NCBI GenBank assembly: GCA_024281675.1
Contig: JAMXAG010000020.1
Span: 1 to 44,781, forward strand
Length of the DNA stretch: 44,781 bases
Source of the DNA: Nitrosomonas sp.
GTDB taxonomy: Bacteria > Pseudomonadota > Gammaproteobacteria > Burkholderiales > Nitrosomonadaceae
Direction of reading: 5' to 3'
Shown here piece after piece: positions 26,232-34,785 of the stretch. Each line of letters opens with the position of its first letter. Position 1 is the first letter of the stretch. A program made the translations under genes and the position numbers. The notes under the pieces were generated by a model. That model had not been told where the DNA came from. It did not search any database and saw only the letters and a list, made by a program, of their open reading frames with translations.

Positions 26232-26254
26232 TTATCCACAGATTTTGTGGATAA
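26232..26254. promoter_or_regulatory. Inverted pair of perfect DnaA boxes
   Basis: TTATCCACA (26232-26240) and its complement TGTGGATAA (26246-26254) face each other with five bases between. A one-mismatch box TAATCCACA lies at 26057-26065. Both perfect boxes match the strong R1-type consensus. The surroundings are AT-rich. This may titrate DnaA or be part of an old replication origin; the same bases can also fold as a plain hairpin. Confidence 0.5.
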
Positions 26255-26313
26255 AAATTATTTTAAGGTCTTTTGCTTGGTTCTAAGTGATTGTGGTGTA
26301 TAAGACGGCCAAA

Positions 26314-26333
26314 TCCAGCATACTGGAGTTTTC
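26314..26333 (+). repeat. Small hairpin sharing a core with the 43-bp palindrome
   Basis: TCCAGCATACTGGA (26314-26327) followed by GTTTTC. It differs by one base from TCCAGCATAGTGGA inside the palindrome at 24718. It may be a copy of the same IS end, or a weak terminator. Confidence 0.4.
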
Positions 26334-26439
26334 TTGAAAATCTGATTATGCCAATTTAGATTTTTTACTACTGTTTTGTTAGTTTAAGATGGTTTGCTCA
26401 ATGAGCAAAAAGGAAATTTTTTTTATCACACATAGGAGC

Positions 26440-26487
26440 ATTAATTCCTTGATTGAGCGTTTCTTTAGTAGCTTGAAGCGTGAATGA
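26440..26487 (+). pseudogene. Fossil of an IS3-family orfB
   Basis: The frame reads INSLIERFFSSLKRE and then a stop. This matches the conserved DNAxxESFFxSLKxE segment around the catalytic Glu of IS3-type transposases. Nothing else of the element is recognisable, so it is an old remnant. Confidence 0.45.
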
Positions 26488-26741
26488 CTGACAAGGTCAT
26501 GTTTATCAAATCAGAGAGTCTGTCATGGATGGTACTCGCGTATGGTTGATATATCTAGAAGATCCAGAAATATATTCATAAGATATATAATATGGTAATG
26601 TTAATCTTGGTGTATGAATAAAAAATAAATGGCTAAGAAAGAAGGAAGAATGTTTTTTCCTATCAGAAAAAATTCTTTATAGAGTTGCAATGGATTGTAC
26701 TCAGAGTTTATTTGAATACTATTACTAAATTAGGAGATAAG

Positions 26742-27095
26742 ATGCATTACGTTATTTCTACGACGTGGGGTCCAACCGATGTTACACGAGCTGCGTTACC
26801 GTTCGTTTTTGCTGCTTCTGCCTTACAAGCAGGAGATACAGTCATGATGATGTTATTTCATGATGCAGTCACTATCGCTGTTGATGGAACTCATCAGAAA
26901 ATGATTCCTTTTGGCCCACCGGCGAAGTTTGCTGAAGTGTTTTCCAATGTGAATGCTAAGGTGCTCGTATGTAAACCATGTGCTGAAGTACGCTCCATCA
27001 GTGAAGATATGCTGATAAATAGCGCTTCCTTTGGAGGAATGAGCGATCTGCATCAAAATATTTCTCGAGCGGATGCTAAATTCATCAATTTTTAA
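26742..27095 (+). CDS. DsrE/DsrF-like small sulfur-relay protein
   Basis: A 117-residue cytoplasmic protein of the DsrE-like fold (HYVISTTWGPTDVTRAALPF, AASALQAGDTVMMMLFHDAV). A CxxC pair (C77, C80, in KVLVCKPCAEVR) lies where the family carries its sulfur-accepting Cys. I start at ATG 26742, 8 bases after TTAGGAG; a longer reading from 26685 adds residues unlike the family. The next gene, 165 bases on, is a sulfide:quinone oxidoreductase, so a role in carrying or sensing sulfane sulfur is likely. The partner is not known. Confidence 0.82.
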   Translation: MHYVISTTWGPTDVTRAALPFVFAASALQAGDTVMMMLFHDAVTIAVDGTHQKMIPFGPPAKFAEVFSNVNAKVLVCKPCAEVRSISEDMLINSASFGGMSDLHQNISRADAKFINF

Positions 27096-27260
27096 TCTAC
27101 AAATTTCAAAAGAGCAAAAGAGGATAAAGAGCTGTAAAGCTAACTAACTAGCGTGTAATCGGTGTATGGTATATATAAAATTAAATATGCTTATTCACCT
27201 TTGTAGTTAGTTGTGTGAGGTAAAACCGACAATAATAGCTATTCAAATGAGGAGAGTATC

Positions 27261-28547
27261 ATGGCTCGTATCGTAATTTTAGGTGCAGGCATTGGTGGTG
27301 TACCAATGGCTTTCGAAATGAAAGAAATGGTTGGTAAAAAACATGATGTCACCGTCGTTTCCGATACGCCTACCTTTCATTTTGTCCCATCAAATCCTTG
27401 GATTCCACCCAAATGGCGCAAACCGGAGGATCTGAAGATTGAATTAGCGCCAATAATGGAAAAGAAGGGTATTGAATTCATTCAAAAACCAGCAAAAAAA
27501 GTTGATCCGGTTAATAATCAAATTCAATTAGATGACCACTCGATTATAAGCTACGATTTCCTGATTATTGCCACTGGACCGCGCTTGGCATTTGATGAAA
27601 TTCCCGGTCTAGGTCCAGATGGTTATACTTCATCAGTTTGTCATGTCGATCATGCAGCTATTGCGGCAGAAGATCTCGATCAATTTATGGAAAACCCCGG
27701 TCCGGTTGTTGTCGGTGCGGTTCAAGGAGCATCGTGCTTTGGGCCAGCCTATGAATACCTGATGGTTCTTGAAACGGAATTACGTAAAAGAAAAATCCGA
27801 AATAAAGTGCCGATGACTTTTATTACCTCTGAGCCTTATATTGGTCATTTGGGATTGGGGGGAGTCGGCGATACCAAAGGAATACTGGAAAGCGCTTTAC
27901 GCGATAAAACAATTAAATGGATAACAAATGCCAAGATCGACAAAATAGAACCAGGCTTGATTTTCGCCACTGAGGTCGATGAAGAGGGTAAAGATAAGAA
28001 GAAGCATGAACTACCTTTTATACATTCAATGATGCTGCCTGCATTTACAGGTGTTGATGCAGTACGGCATGTCAATGCAGAAGGCTTGGTTAATGCACGT
28101 GGCTTTGTTTTAGTGGATGAATATCAACGTAACACGACATTCAAAAATATCTATTCTGTCGGTGTCTGTATTGCTATTCCACCTGTTGAAAAGACACCAT
28201 TGCCGGTTGGTGCGCCGAAAACTGGCTTTATGATTGAATCAATGGTAACGGCCACTGCGCACAATATTGCTGAAGAATTAGCTGGTCAGGAACCAACACA
28301 CAAAGCAACATGGAATGCTTTGTGTTTGGCTGATTTTGGTGATTCTGGGGTGGCTTTCCTTGCTATGCCGCAAATTCCACCTCGTAACACTACCTGGTCA
28401 TCAGAAGGTAAATGGGTACATCTGGCCAAAGTTGGTTTTGAGAAATATTTCATGCACAAAATACGTAAAGGCGTAAGCGAACCTTATTATGAAAAGTTAG
28501 CGCTCAAACTATTGGGCGTCACTCGATTAAAAGAAAAAGGAGAATAA
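27261..28547 (+). CDS. sqr: Sulfide:quinone oxidoreductase
   Basis: FAD enzyme that oxidises sulfide to sulfane sulfur and passes electrons to quinone at the inner membrane. It has 428 residues. FAD-binding [13 protein letters not shown] lies at 8-20 and [18 protein letters not shown] at 101-118. Cysteines at 127 (SSVCHVDHA), 159 ([12 protein letters not shown]) and 355 ([10 protein letters not shown]) fit the three-Cys redox set of well-studied SQRs. The C-terminal amphipathic region ([20 protein letters not shown]) suits membrane binding. Good Shine-Dalgarno (GAGGAGAG). It is followed one base later by the DUF2892 gene. It may detoxify sulfide or feed extra electrons to the respiratory chain. 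Confidence 0.94.
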   Translation: MARIVILGAGIGGVPMAFEMKEMVGKKHDVTVVSDTPTFHFVPSNPWIPPKWRKPEDLKIELAPIMEKKGIEFIQKPAKKVDPVNNQIQLDDHSIISYDFLIIATGPRLAFDEIPGLGPDGYTSSVCHVDHAAIAAEDLDQFMENPGPVVVGAVQGASCFGPAYEYLMVLETELRKRKIRNKVPMTFITSEPYIGHLGLGGVGDTKGILESALRDKTIKWITNAKIDKIEPGLIFATEVDEEGKDKKKHELPFIHSMMLPAFTGVDAVRHVNAEGLVNARGFVLVDEYQRNTTFKNIYSVGVCIAIPPVEKTPLPVGAPKTGFMIESMVTATAHNIAEELAGQEPTHKATWNALCLADFGDSGVAFLAMPQIPPRNTTWSSEGKWVHLAKVGFEKYFMHKIRKGVSEPYYEKLALKLLGVTRLKEKGE

Positions 28548-28548
28548 A

Positions 28549-28749
28549 ATGACTATTGATAAAGCAGTATTGGCGATTGCCGGTAGTTTTATCCTGATTA
28601 GTTTATTGTTGGCGCATTTTCATTCCGTGAACTGGCTGTGGTTTACTGCTTTTGTGGGTACTAATTTGTTGCAGTCGGCATTTACCGGATTTTGTCCAAT
28701 GGCCATGATTCTTAAAAAAATCGGCATTAAGCCAGGAAGCGCTTTCTAA
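28549..28749 (+). CDS. DUF2892 (YgaP-type) inner-membrane protein
   Basis: A 66-residue protein with two membrane helices ([19 protein letters not shown] and [18 protein letters not shown]). It ends in [19 protein letters not shown]; the GFCPMAxIxKKxG end is the family mark. Such domains often sit beside rhodanese or SQR genes in sulfur metabolism. Its Shine-Dalgarno (AAAGGAG) lies within the last codons of sqr, so it is translationally linked. Confidence 0.92.
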   Translation: MTIDKAVLAIAGSFILISLLLAHFHSVNWLWFTAFVGTNLLQSAFTGFCPMAMILKKIGIKPGSAF

Positions 28750-28882
28750 TGAGGATAAGCAGTTGAAACACTTTATCTTGGCCAATTAAAGGCGCCATTT
28801 ATTGTTCCATCTCTTACTGCAAAGCATATGAGGGCCACGAAAGCATATTCTTTTAATCATTATCTCTGCCATTATTTATGGG

Positions 28883-30322
28883 ATGACCGAGAATTTTTTA
28901 AGCCTGCTAAGCATGCGTGAAGATATGCGGGAAATAACTAGAACCAGATTGGCGTTTAGTCTGCTACTGATACTTTTGTTATCGAATTTGTCGTTAGGCG
29001 CCGATCGCGCTCCTAACAATGTCATGACACAATTAACGCAGGAAAAGTTAGCTACGCAGACGTTTACTCTGAAACAGGCTGTCGATCATGCATTGACTAA
29101 CAATCCAGATTTGCAAATCGCGATAGAACGCATCAGCCATGCTGAAGCTCAGCTCGGCATTGTTTTGTCTGCGTTTTATCCACAAGTAACCGCTAGAGCC
29201 AGTTATGAGGATTCAAACAATCCCGCACAAGTTTTTTCTATGGTGGTGTCGCAACGAGAATTTAGTGCGGATTCAATTCTAGATATTAATAACCCCGGGC
29301 ATCGACAAAATTTTCGCCCTGAAATCATTGGAAAGTTATCGCTCTTTCGCGGTGGACAAGATTATCACCAAAGTAAAGCCGCTGAATTGGGGATAAGTGC
29401 GGCCGAGTTTGAGCGTTCAGCAGTACATAATGCCTTAATAGAAGCTGTGACAACTTCTTATTATGCTTATCTTGCTGCACTAGAAGCACAGAAAATTGCG
29501 CGAGATTCCATGATCGCCATTACCAGTGAGTTAAATCAGACAAAACTCAGATATGAAGCGGGGACTACCTTAAAATCGGACGTGTTATCGCTGGAAGTGA
29601 AATTGGCAGAAACGCAAGATGCTGAAATCAGAGCGACCAATGGTATTGAGCTATCTAAAACCAGCATTGCTAATTTATTAGGGATTCCAAGTAATCACAC
29701 ATTTGCAATTTCAGCGCCTTCTTCAATACTCACCAAACCTAGACTGACGGCCTCATTTAACGACTTGCTTGATCTCGCTATGACGGCGCGTCCAGAAATC
29801 AAAGCGGTTGCCAAACAACTAAAAATCAAAGAGCACCAATTAAAAGTCGAGCAGGGCGCTCATCTACCCAAAGTGGATGCTTTTGTCAGCTATGGTCAAA
29901 ATAGTCAACATCCGGGATTTTCCGGTCAAAAGGATAATGTTACCGTCGGTGTTGCTGTCGAAATGAATCTGTTTTCGGGATTTAACATTAAACAACGCAT
30001 CAATGCTGCTGAGCGAAAATTGGCAGAAGTACGCGAAACGGAACGAAAAACCAAATTGGCTGTTGAGCAAGAAGTAAAAATTGCATTTTTAAAACTTGAA
30101 GAGGCTTTAGCGCGATTACGTGTCACCGAAGCATCGGTACGCGCAGCCAGTGAAGCTTTTAGGCTGGTTAATGAAGAAAGGCGGGCAGGTGTGGCCACAA
30201 TCACTCGTTATATAGAATCTGAGGTTGCCAGAAAAAAAGCCCAATCGAATTCCATTGCAGCTCATTACGATGCTCTGAATGCTGAAGCTGCATTAAAAAA
30301 AGCAATCGGCGACTGGAAATAA
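28883..30322 (+). CDS. TolC-family outer-membrane efflux protein
   Basis: A 479-residue outer-membrane channel. Two OEP repeats are visible: FTLKQAVDHALTNNPDLQIA onward, and FNDLLDLAMTARPEIKAVAK onward. The RYEAGTTLKSDVLSLEVKLA motif is typical. The signal peptide LAFSLLLILLLSNLSLGAD suggests a start at ATG 28925 or 28913 rather than 28883; none has an ideal Shine-Dalgarno. It is the first of three genes that form a tripartite RND pump, and follows the sulfide genes by 133 bases. Confidence 0.93.
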   Translation: MTENFLSLLSMREDMREITRTRLAFSLLLILLLSNLSLGADRAPNNVMTQLTQEKLATQTFTLKQAVDHALTNNPDLQIAIERISHAEAQLGIVLSAFYPQVTARASYEDSNNPAQVFSMVVSQREFSADSILDINNPGHRQNFRPEIIGKLSLFRGGQDYHQSKAAELGISAAEFERSAVHNALIEAVTTSYYAYLAALEAQKIARDSMIAITSELNQTKLRYEAGTTLKSDVLSLEVKLAETQDAEIRATNGIELSKTSIANLLGIPSNHTFAISAPSSILTKPRLTASFNDLLDLAMTARPEIKAVAKQLKIKEHQLKVEQGAHLPKVDAFVSYGQNSQHPGFSGQKDNVTVGVAVEMNLFSGFNIKQRINAAERKLAEVRETERKTKLAVEQEVKIAFLKLEEALARLRVTEASVRAASEAFRLVNEERRAGVATITRYIESEVARKKAQSNSIAAHYDALNAEAALKKAIGDWK

Positions 30323-30332
30323 AGGGATTGAT

Positions 30333-31418
30333 ATGCCACCAACTGGGCGCACAAATACGAAAAAAATGATCACTATCCTTGCGGTGATTATCGTCTTGAT
30401 TATTTTGTTGCTTTACATGCAGGGTGCTTTTGTCAGTAAAGTATCGCCCGGATTGAGCTCTCAAAATCAACAGCCAAATCCAGCCTTTAGCAACAAGGCT
30501 ATTGTAATAAAACAGCAGGTTGGCAATATCTTGACTTGGCCTGGTACAGTGAAATCCAGAACCGTTGCCAACATTGCACCTAGAATGACTGCGCGAATTA
30601 TCGAGATCAAGGTAAATGCGGGCAGTGCAGTTAAAAAGGGTGATCTCATCGCGCGTTTGGATGAGCGTGAGATTAAAGCTCAGGAACAAATAGCGCTTGC
30701 CGCGCTATCGGGTGCAACTGCCGAAGCGAATCGTGCAAAAGCGGATGAACAAAGGATTCGTAGCTTGTATAGCAAAGAAGCAGCGACACGTGAAAATTTT
30801 GATGCTGTGACCGCGCGAGTAAAAGAAACGCAAGCTCGTGTCAACCAGGCAACCAATGCTGTTCGTGAAGTTAGAACTCATCTTGAGGACACTTTATTAT
30901 TAGCCCCTTTTGACGGTATCGTGGTTAAACGCCTGAAACAACCCGGTGATATGGGATTGCCTGGTGTGCCCATAGTGACTATGCAACTACCCCAAGGATT
31001 GCGGCTTGAAGTGGACGTGCCTAGTAATTGTGCGAGCCGTTACCATATTGGCATGAACGTTACCGTACATATTGATGTTTTGGAGCAAAGAATCAGTGGT
31101 CAGATTAATGAAATCAGCCCGGAAATTGACTCACAAACTCATACTCAGTTGATAAAAATCGCATTACCTGCCATTAAAGACTTGAAGCCGGGGTATTTTG
31201 GTTGGTTGGAACAAGCCTGTGAACAGCATGAAACACTATTGATACCTGTTAGCGCGGTTCAACATATCGGTCAACTAGAAGTTGTTCAGGTATTGTCAGA
31301 AGGTCAGCTACAGATACGACATATCAGAACCGCTAAAATTTTTGGTGACCTGATTGAAGTGATTTCTGGTTTACGCGCTGGTGAAACGATCATCACCCAT
31401 CCACAGCAGGCGCAATAA
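30333..31418 (+). CDS. RND efflux membrane-fusion (adaptor) protein
   Basis: A 361-residue periplasmic adaptor anchored by one N-terminal helix (MITILAVIIVLIILLLYMQG). The lipoyl-like hairpin halves are NIAPRMTARIIEIKVNAGSA VKKGDLIARLDEREIK and LLAPFDGIVVKRLKQPGDMG, on either side of a coiled-coil hairpin (EANRAKADEQRIRSLYSKEA). It links the RND pump to the TolC channel. AAAGGGA lies before the start, 10 bases after the TolC gene. Its stop overlaps the next start (TAATG). Confidence 0.93.
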   Translation: MPPTGRTNTKKMITILAVIIVLIILLLYMQGAFVSKVSPGLSSQNQQPNPAFSNKAIVIKQQVGNILTWPGTVKSRTVANIAPRMTARIIEIKVNAGSAVKKGDLIARLDEREIKAQEQIALAALSGATAEANRAKADEQRIRSLYSKEAATRENFDAVTARVKETQARVNQATNAVREVRTHLEDTLLLAPFDGIVVKRLKQPGDMGLPGVPIVTMQLPQGLRLEVDVPSNCASRYHIGMNVTVHIDVLEQRISGQINEISPEIDSQTHTQLIKIALPAIKDLKPGYFGWLEQACEQHETLLIPVSAVQHIGQLEVVQVLSEGQLQIRHIRTAKIFGDLIEVISGLRAGETIITHPQQAQ

Positions 31419-34400
31419 TGAGCTCCCCTCAAGAGCATAGCTCTCACCATAGTTTGACGACAAAGATTGTCAGGGTTTTCACCACTTCACAGCTCTCCAT
31501 TCTGTTTTTAGTTATTTCGCTACTGGCTGGTGCCGTAGCGCTCATCCTGACTCCACGGGAAGAAGATCCACAGATCGTGGTGCCGGTTATGGATGTACTG
31601 ATTGAATATCCGGGCGCTTCAAGTGAAGAAGTTGAGAAACTTGCGGTTACGCCATTGGAAGTTTTACTCAAGCAAATCCAAGGGGTGGAATATGTGTATT
31701 CCGTCTCTAAACCCGGTACAGCGGTTGTTACCGTACGTTATTTCGTTGGTGAAGACTCCAACAATAGCTTAATCAAAACCTGGGATAAAATCTTGGCTAA
31801 CCAGGATATTATTCCACCCGGCGTTAGTCATTGGAAAGTTATGCCTGTTGAAATCGATAATGTTCCTATCGTTTTGATGACTTTGTCAGCGCAAAATAAC
31901 GATTATGATTCCATGGCACTACGGCGTGTTGCCGACGAGCTGATTGTTTCCCTGAGAAGTGTTCGCGATGTCGGCAAGAGTTGGGTGGTTGGTGGTGAAC
32001 AGCGTCGGGTTTCGGTTTATGTCGATCCGTCACGACTGACCACACAGGGAATCACTTTGGCTGAAATCACTCAGGCACTCACACATGCCAATGTCAATCT
32101 GCAAGTGGGCAGCTTTAAACGTGACAATCGCGAAATCTTTCTGGAAGCAGGCCCGCATTTCAGCTCTACGGCAGAAGTGGGGGCCGCCATCATTAAAAGT
32201 GTTGCTGGTCGCCCAGTTTACCTACGTGACGTAGCACATATTACAGATGGCCCCGCAGATGTGAATCATTATACCCGCATTGGTTTTGGCCCGGCGGTTG
32301 AACACATGCCCACGATTGGTAATGCTACAGGTATCAAACCGCACGCCGGGCAAGAACGTCAGATGGTGACCATTGCTGTTTCCAAACGAAAAGGCAGTAA
32401 TGCTGTTAATGTCGCCGAGGCCGTGATTACGAACGCAGAAAAAATGCATGGCACGCTCATTCCCAAGGATATTCTGCTGAGCATCACGCGCGATTACGGT
32501 GAAACTGCCAATCACAAAGTCAACGAACTGGTTAAGCACTTATGTTTTGCTATCGTGATTATTGTTGCGCTACTGGCTTTCTCGTTGGGTTTGAAAGAAG
32601 CTTTTATTGTTTCCATTGCTGTGCCAATGACGTTGGCACTTACTTTATTATTGGATTACATCACTGGTTACACCATTAACCGTGTTACGTTGTTCGCTTT
32701 GATTCTATCGTTGGGTTTGTTGGTCGATGATCCCATCGTAGATGTCGAGAATATTCACAGGCATTATAAATTGGGTAAAGAATCGCCGCTAGACGCGTTA
32801 TTGACAGCTATCGATGAAGTCAGGCCGCCAACTATACTGGCGACATTTACCGTGATCGTGTCTTTTCTGCCCATGTTTTTTATCACGGGCATGATGGGAC
32901 CCTATATGGCACCAATGGCATTTAATGTTCCAATAGCCATGATTGTTTCGCTCATCGTTGCCTTTACCATTACACCCTGGGCAAGTTATAAATTACTGCG
33001 GAGCGACTATCATCAGCAACAAAGTCATGAAACATCTTTGGAGTTCAAACAAACTTTTATCTATCGAGCTTATTGTGCCGCACTGTCGCCATTGCTGGAG
33101 ACTTCTGCACGTGCAAAATTATTTTTGCTGATTGTATTGCTTGCTTTTATCGGCTCCGTGATGTTGGCCGTTACCCGCGCGGTTCCACTCAAGTTATTGC
33201 CATTTGACAATAAAAATGAATTACAAATCATGATCGATATGCCCCGCGGCTCGGCACTGGAACAAACGGATGAAGTCGCGCGCGCGCTGGGAAGTTATCT
33301 TGCCACCGTCAATGAAGTCACTGATTATCAGATCTATACCGGTTTGGCCTCTCCCATGGATTTTAACGGCATGGTGCGCCAATATTATTTGCGCAACGGA
33401 GGGCATCTGGGTGAAGTAAGAATCAATTTATTACCTAAAGATAGCCGTGAACAACAATCGCACGAAATTGCCTTGCGTATTCGACCCGATATAGAACGAT
33501 TGGGTAAGCAATACGGCGCCAACCTCAAGATCGTAGAAATTCCGCCCGGGCCGCCCGTGCTTTCGAGTTTGGTTGCTGAGATCTATGGTCCACCTGAAGC
33601 TGATATTGATCGTTTAGTGGCTATTTCTAAACGCATCCGGGCCGATATGGAAAACACGGAAGGTGTGGTTGATGTGGATGATTTTTCTGAGGCACCACAT
33701 GACAAGGTACATTTTCAATTAAATCGGGAGAAAGCCGCCCTGTCCGGTGTTAGCGTTGCACAAGTTGCAGAAACGCTGCGTACTGCTGTTGCGGGACAAA
33801 GCGTTGGTATTGTTCATATCGACAGTGAGCGTCAACCACTGGAGATTATGCTGCAATTACCTCGTGCACTGCGATCATCAATACCCGATTTATTGGTATT
33901 GCGGGTAAAAACCGAGCGTGGAGAACTGATTCCATTAAGTGAAATAGGAACCGCCACTACCCTTAAAGCTGACCAGCCCATTTACCACAAGAATCTGCAG
34001 AGAGTGAATTATGTCGTTGCCGAAATGGCCGGACGTAGCCCGGTAGAAGCAGTGTTTGATCTCAATGACACTTTGTCTGAACGCCCCCTGCCAGAAGGTT
34101 TTGTCGCTGAGTTTGCCGGTGAAGGCGAATGGAAAATTACTGTCGACGTATTTCGTGATCTGGGACTCGCTTTTGCGGCCGCATTGGTGATGATTTATGT
34201 CTTGCTAGTCGGCCAAACAGGATCACTCACCTTACCTTTGGTTATGATGATCGCGATTCCGCTAACCGTCATCGGTATCATGCCCGGCTTTTGGCTGCTT
34301 AATCAATTTATGGCAACACCCATTGCGGGTTATCCTAACCCAATTTATTTCACAGCCACTGCCATGATCGGCATGATTGCGCTGGCAGGTATTGTCGTGC

Positions 34401-34669
34401 GAAATTCCATTATCCTCGTCGATTTTATTGAGCGTATTCGTGCCCGAGCCAATGTCACATTAGCAGAAGCTCTGATCGAAGCCGGTGCAATTCGTTTACG
34501 GCCCATTTTCTTAACCGCAGGTGCGGCTATGTTTGGCGCATTTGTCATTATCCTGGATCCGATCTTCTCAGGACTGGCATGGAGCTTTATCTTTGGTATT
34601 TTTGCTTCTACCTTATTCTCATTACTAGTCATTCCAATAGTTTATTTTTTAATCAACCAAGAAGCATGA
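31418..34669 (+). CDS. RND-family efflux pump, inner-membrane permease
   Basis: A 1083-residue proton-driven exporter, full length for the family. It has 12 membrane helices in two halves, each half with a large periplasmic loop. Helix 4 carries the proton-relay pair in LSLGLLVDDPIVDVENIHRH; the extra Asp (IVDVEN instead of the IVVVEN of AcrB) is unusual. IPMTLALTLLLDYI-type and GIVVRNSIILVDFIERIRA segments are typical. It lacks the Met/Glu metal motifs I would expect of heavy-metal pumps, so it is closer to drug- or solute-type pumps. The substrate may relate to the sulfide genes upstream. Confidence 0.94.
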   Translation: MSSPQEHSSHHSLTTKIVRVFTTSQLSILFLVISLLAGAVALILTPREEDPQIVVPVMDVLIEYPGASSEEVEKLAVTPLEVLLKQIQGVEYVYSVSKPGTAVVTVRYFVGEDSNNSLIKTWDKILANQDIIPPGVSHWKVMPVEIDNVPIVLMTLSAQNNDYDSMALRRVADELIVSLRSVRDVGKSWVVGGEQRRVSVYVDPSRLTTQGITLAEITQALTHANVNLQVGSFKRDNREIFLEAGPHFSSTAEVGAAIIKSVAGRPVYLRDVAHITDGPADVNHYTRIGFGPAVEHMPTIGNATGIKPHAGQERQMVTIAVSKRKGSNAVNVAEAVITNAEKMHGTLIPKDILLSITRDYGETANHKVNELVKHLCFAIVIIVALLAFSLGLKEAFIVSIAVPMTLALTLLLDYITGYTINRVTLFALILSLGLLVDDPIVDVENIHRHYKLGKESPLDALLTAIDEVRPPTILATFTVIVSFLPMFFITGMMGPYMAPMAFNVPIAMIVSLIVAFTITPWASYKLLRSDYHQQQSHETSLEFKQTFIYRAYCAALSPLLETSARAKLFLLIVLLAFIGSVMLAVTRAVPLKLLPFDNKNELQIMIDMPRGSALEQTDEVARALGSYLATVNEVTDYQIYTGLASPMDFNGMVRQYYLRNGGHLGEVRINLLPKDSREQQSHEIALRIRPDIERLGKQYGANLKIVEIPPGPPVLSSLVAEIYGPPEADIDRLVAISKRIRADMENTEGVVDVDDFSEAPHDKVHFQLNREKAALSGVSVAQVAETLRTAVAGQSVGIVHIDSERQPLEIMLQLPRALRSSIPDLLVLRVKTERGELIPLSEIGTATTLKADQPIYHKNLQRVNYVVAEMAGRSPVEAVFDLNDTLSERPLPEGFVAEFAGEGEWKITVDVFRDLGLAFAAALVMIYVLLVGQTGSLTLPLVMMIAIPLTVIGIMPGFWLLNQFMATPIAGYPNPIYFTATAMIGMIALAGIVVRNSIILVDFIERIRARANVTLAEALIEAGAIRLRPIFLTAGAAMFGAFVIILDPIFSGLAWSFIFGIFASTLFSLLVIPIVYFLINQEA

Positions 34670-34785
34670 TTAAAAATACGAGTAGGCTTAATACAATATA
34701 GATAGGGTATTTTTCTTGTGACAGATTTCTGCTTTGAGATTTTTATGTAATTGAAGTTAAAACTTATTCGTTACACTCACAGCAA

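Larger units (their letters stand above)
25799..26741. other. Long AT-rich spacer between msrB and dsrE-like gene
   Basis: Nearly 950 bases without an intact gene. It holds an inverted pair of DnaA boxes, a TCCAGCATACTGGA hairpin, a fossil of an IS3 transposase, and presumably the promoter of the DsrE/SQR genes. Long A and T runs are frequent. Confidence 0.6.

Noticed and set aside
26221-26260. Chromosomal origin of replication
   Set aside because: The two DnaA boxes are suggestive, but there is no dnaA, dnaN or parAB nearby and too few boxes; kept only as a lower-confidence regulatory feature.
34345-34632. Minus-strand frame rich in Ala, Lys and Ile
   Set aside because: Antisense of the RND permease and not protein-like in pattern.
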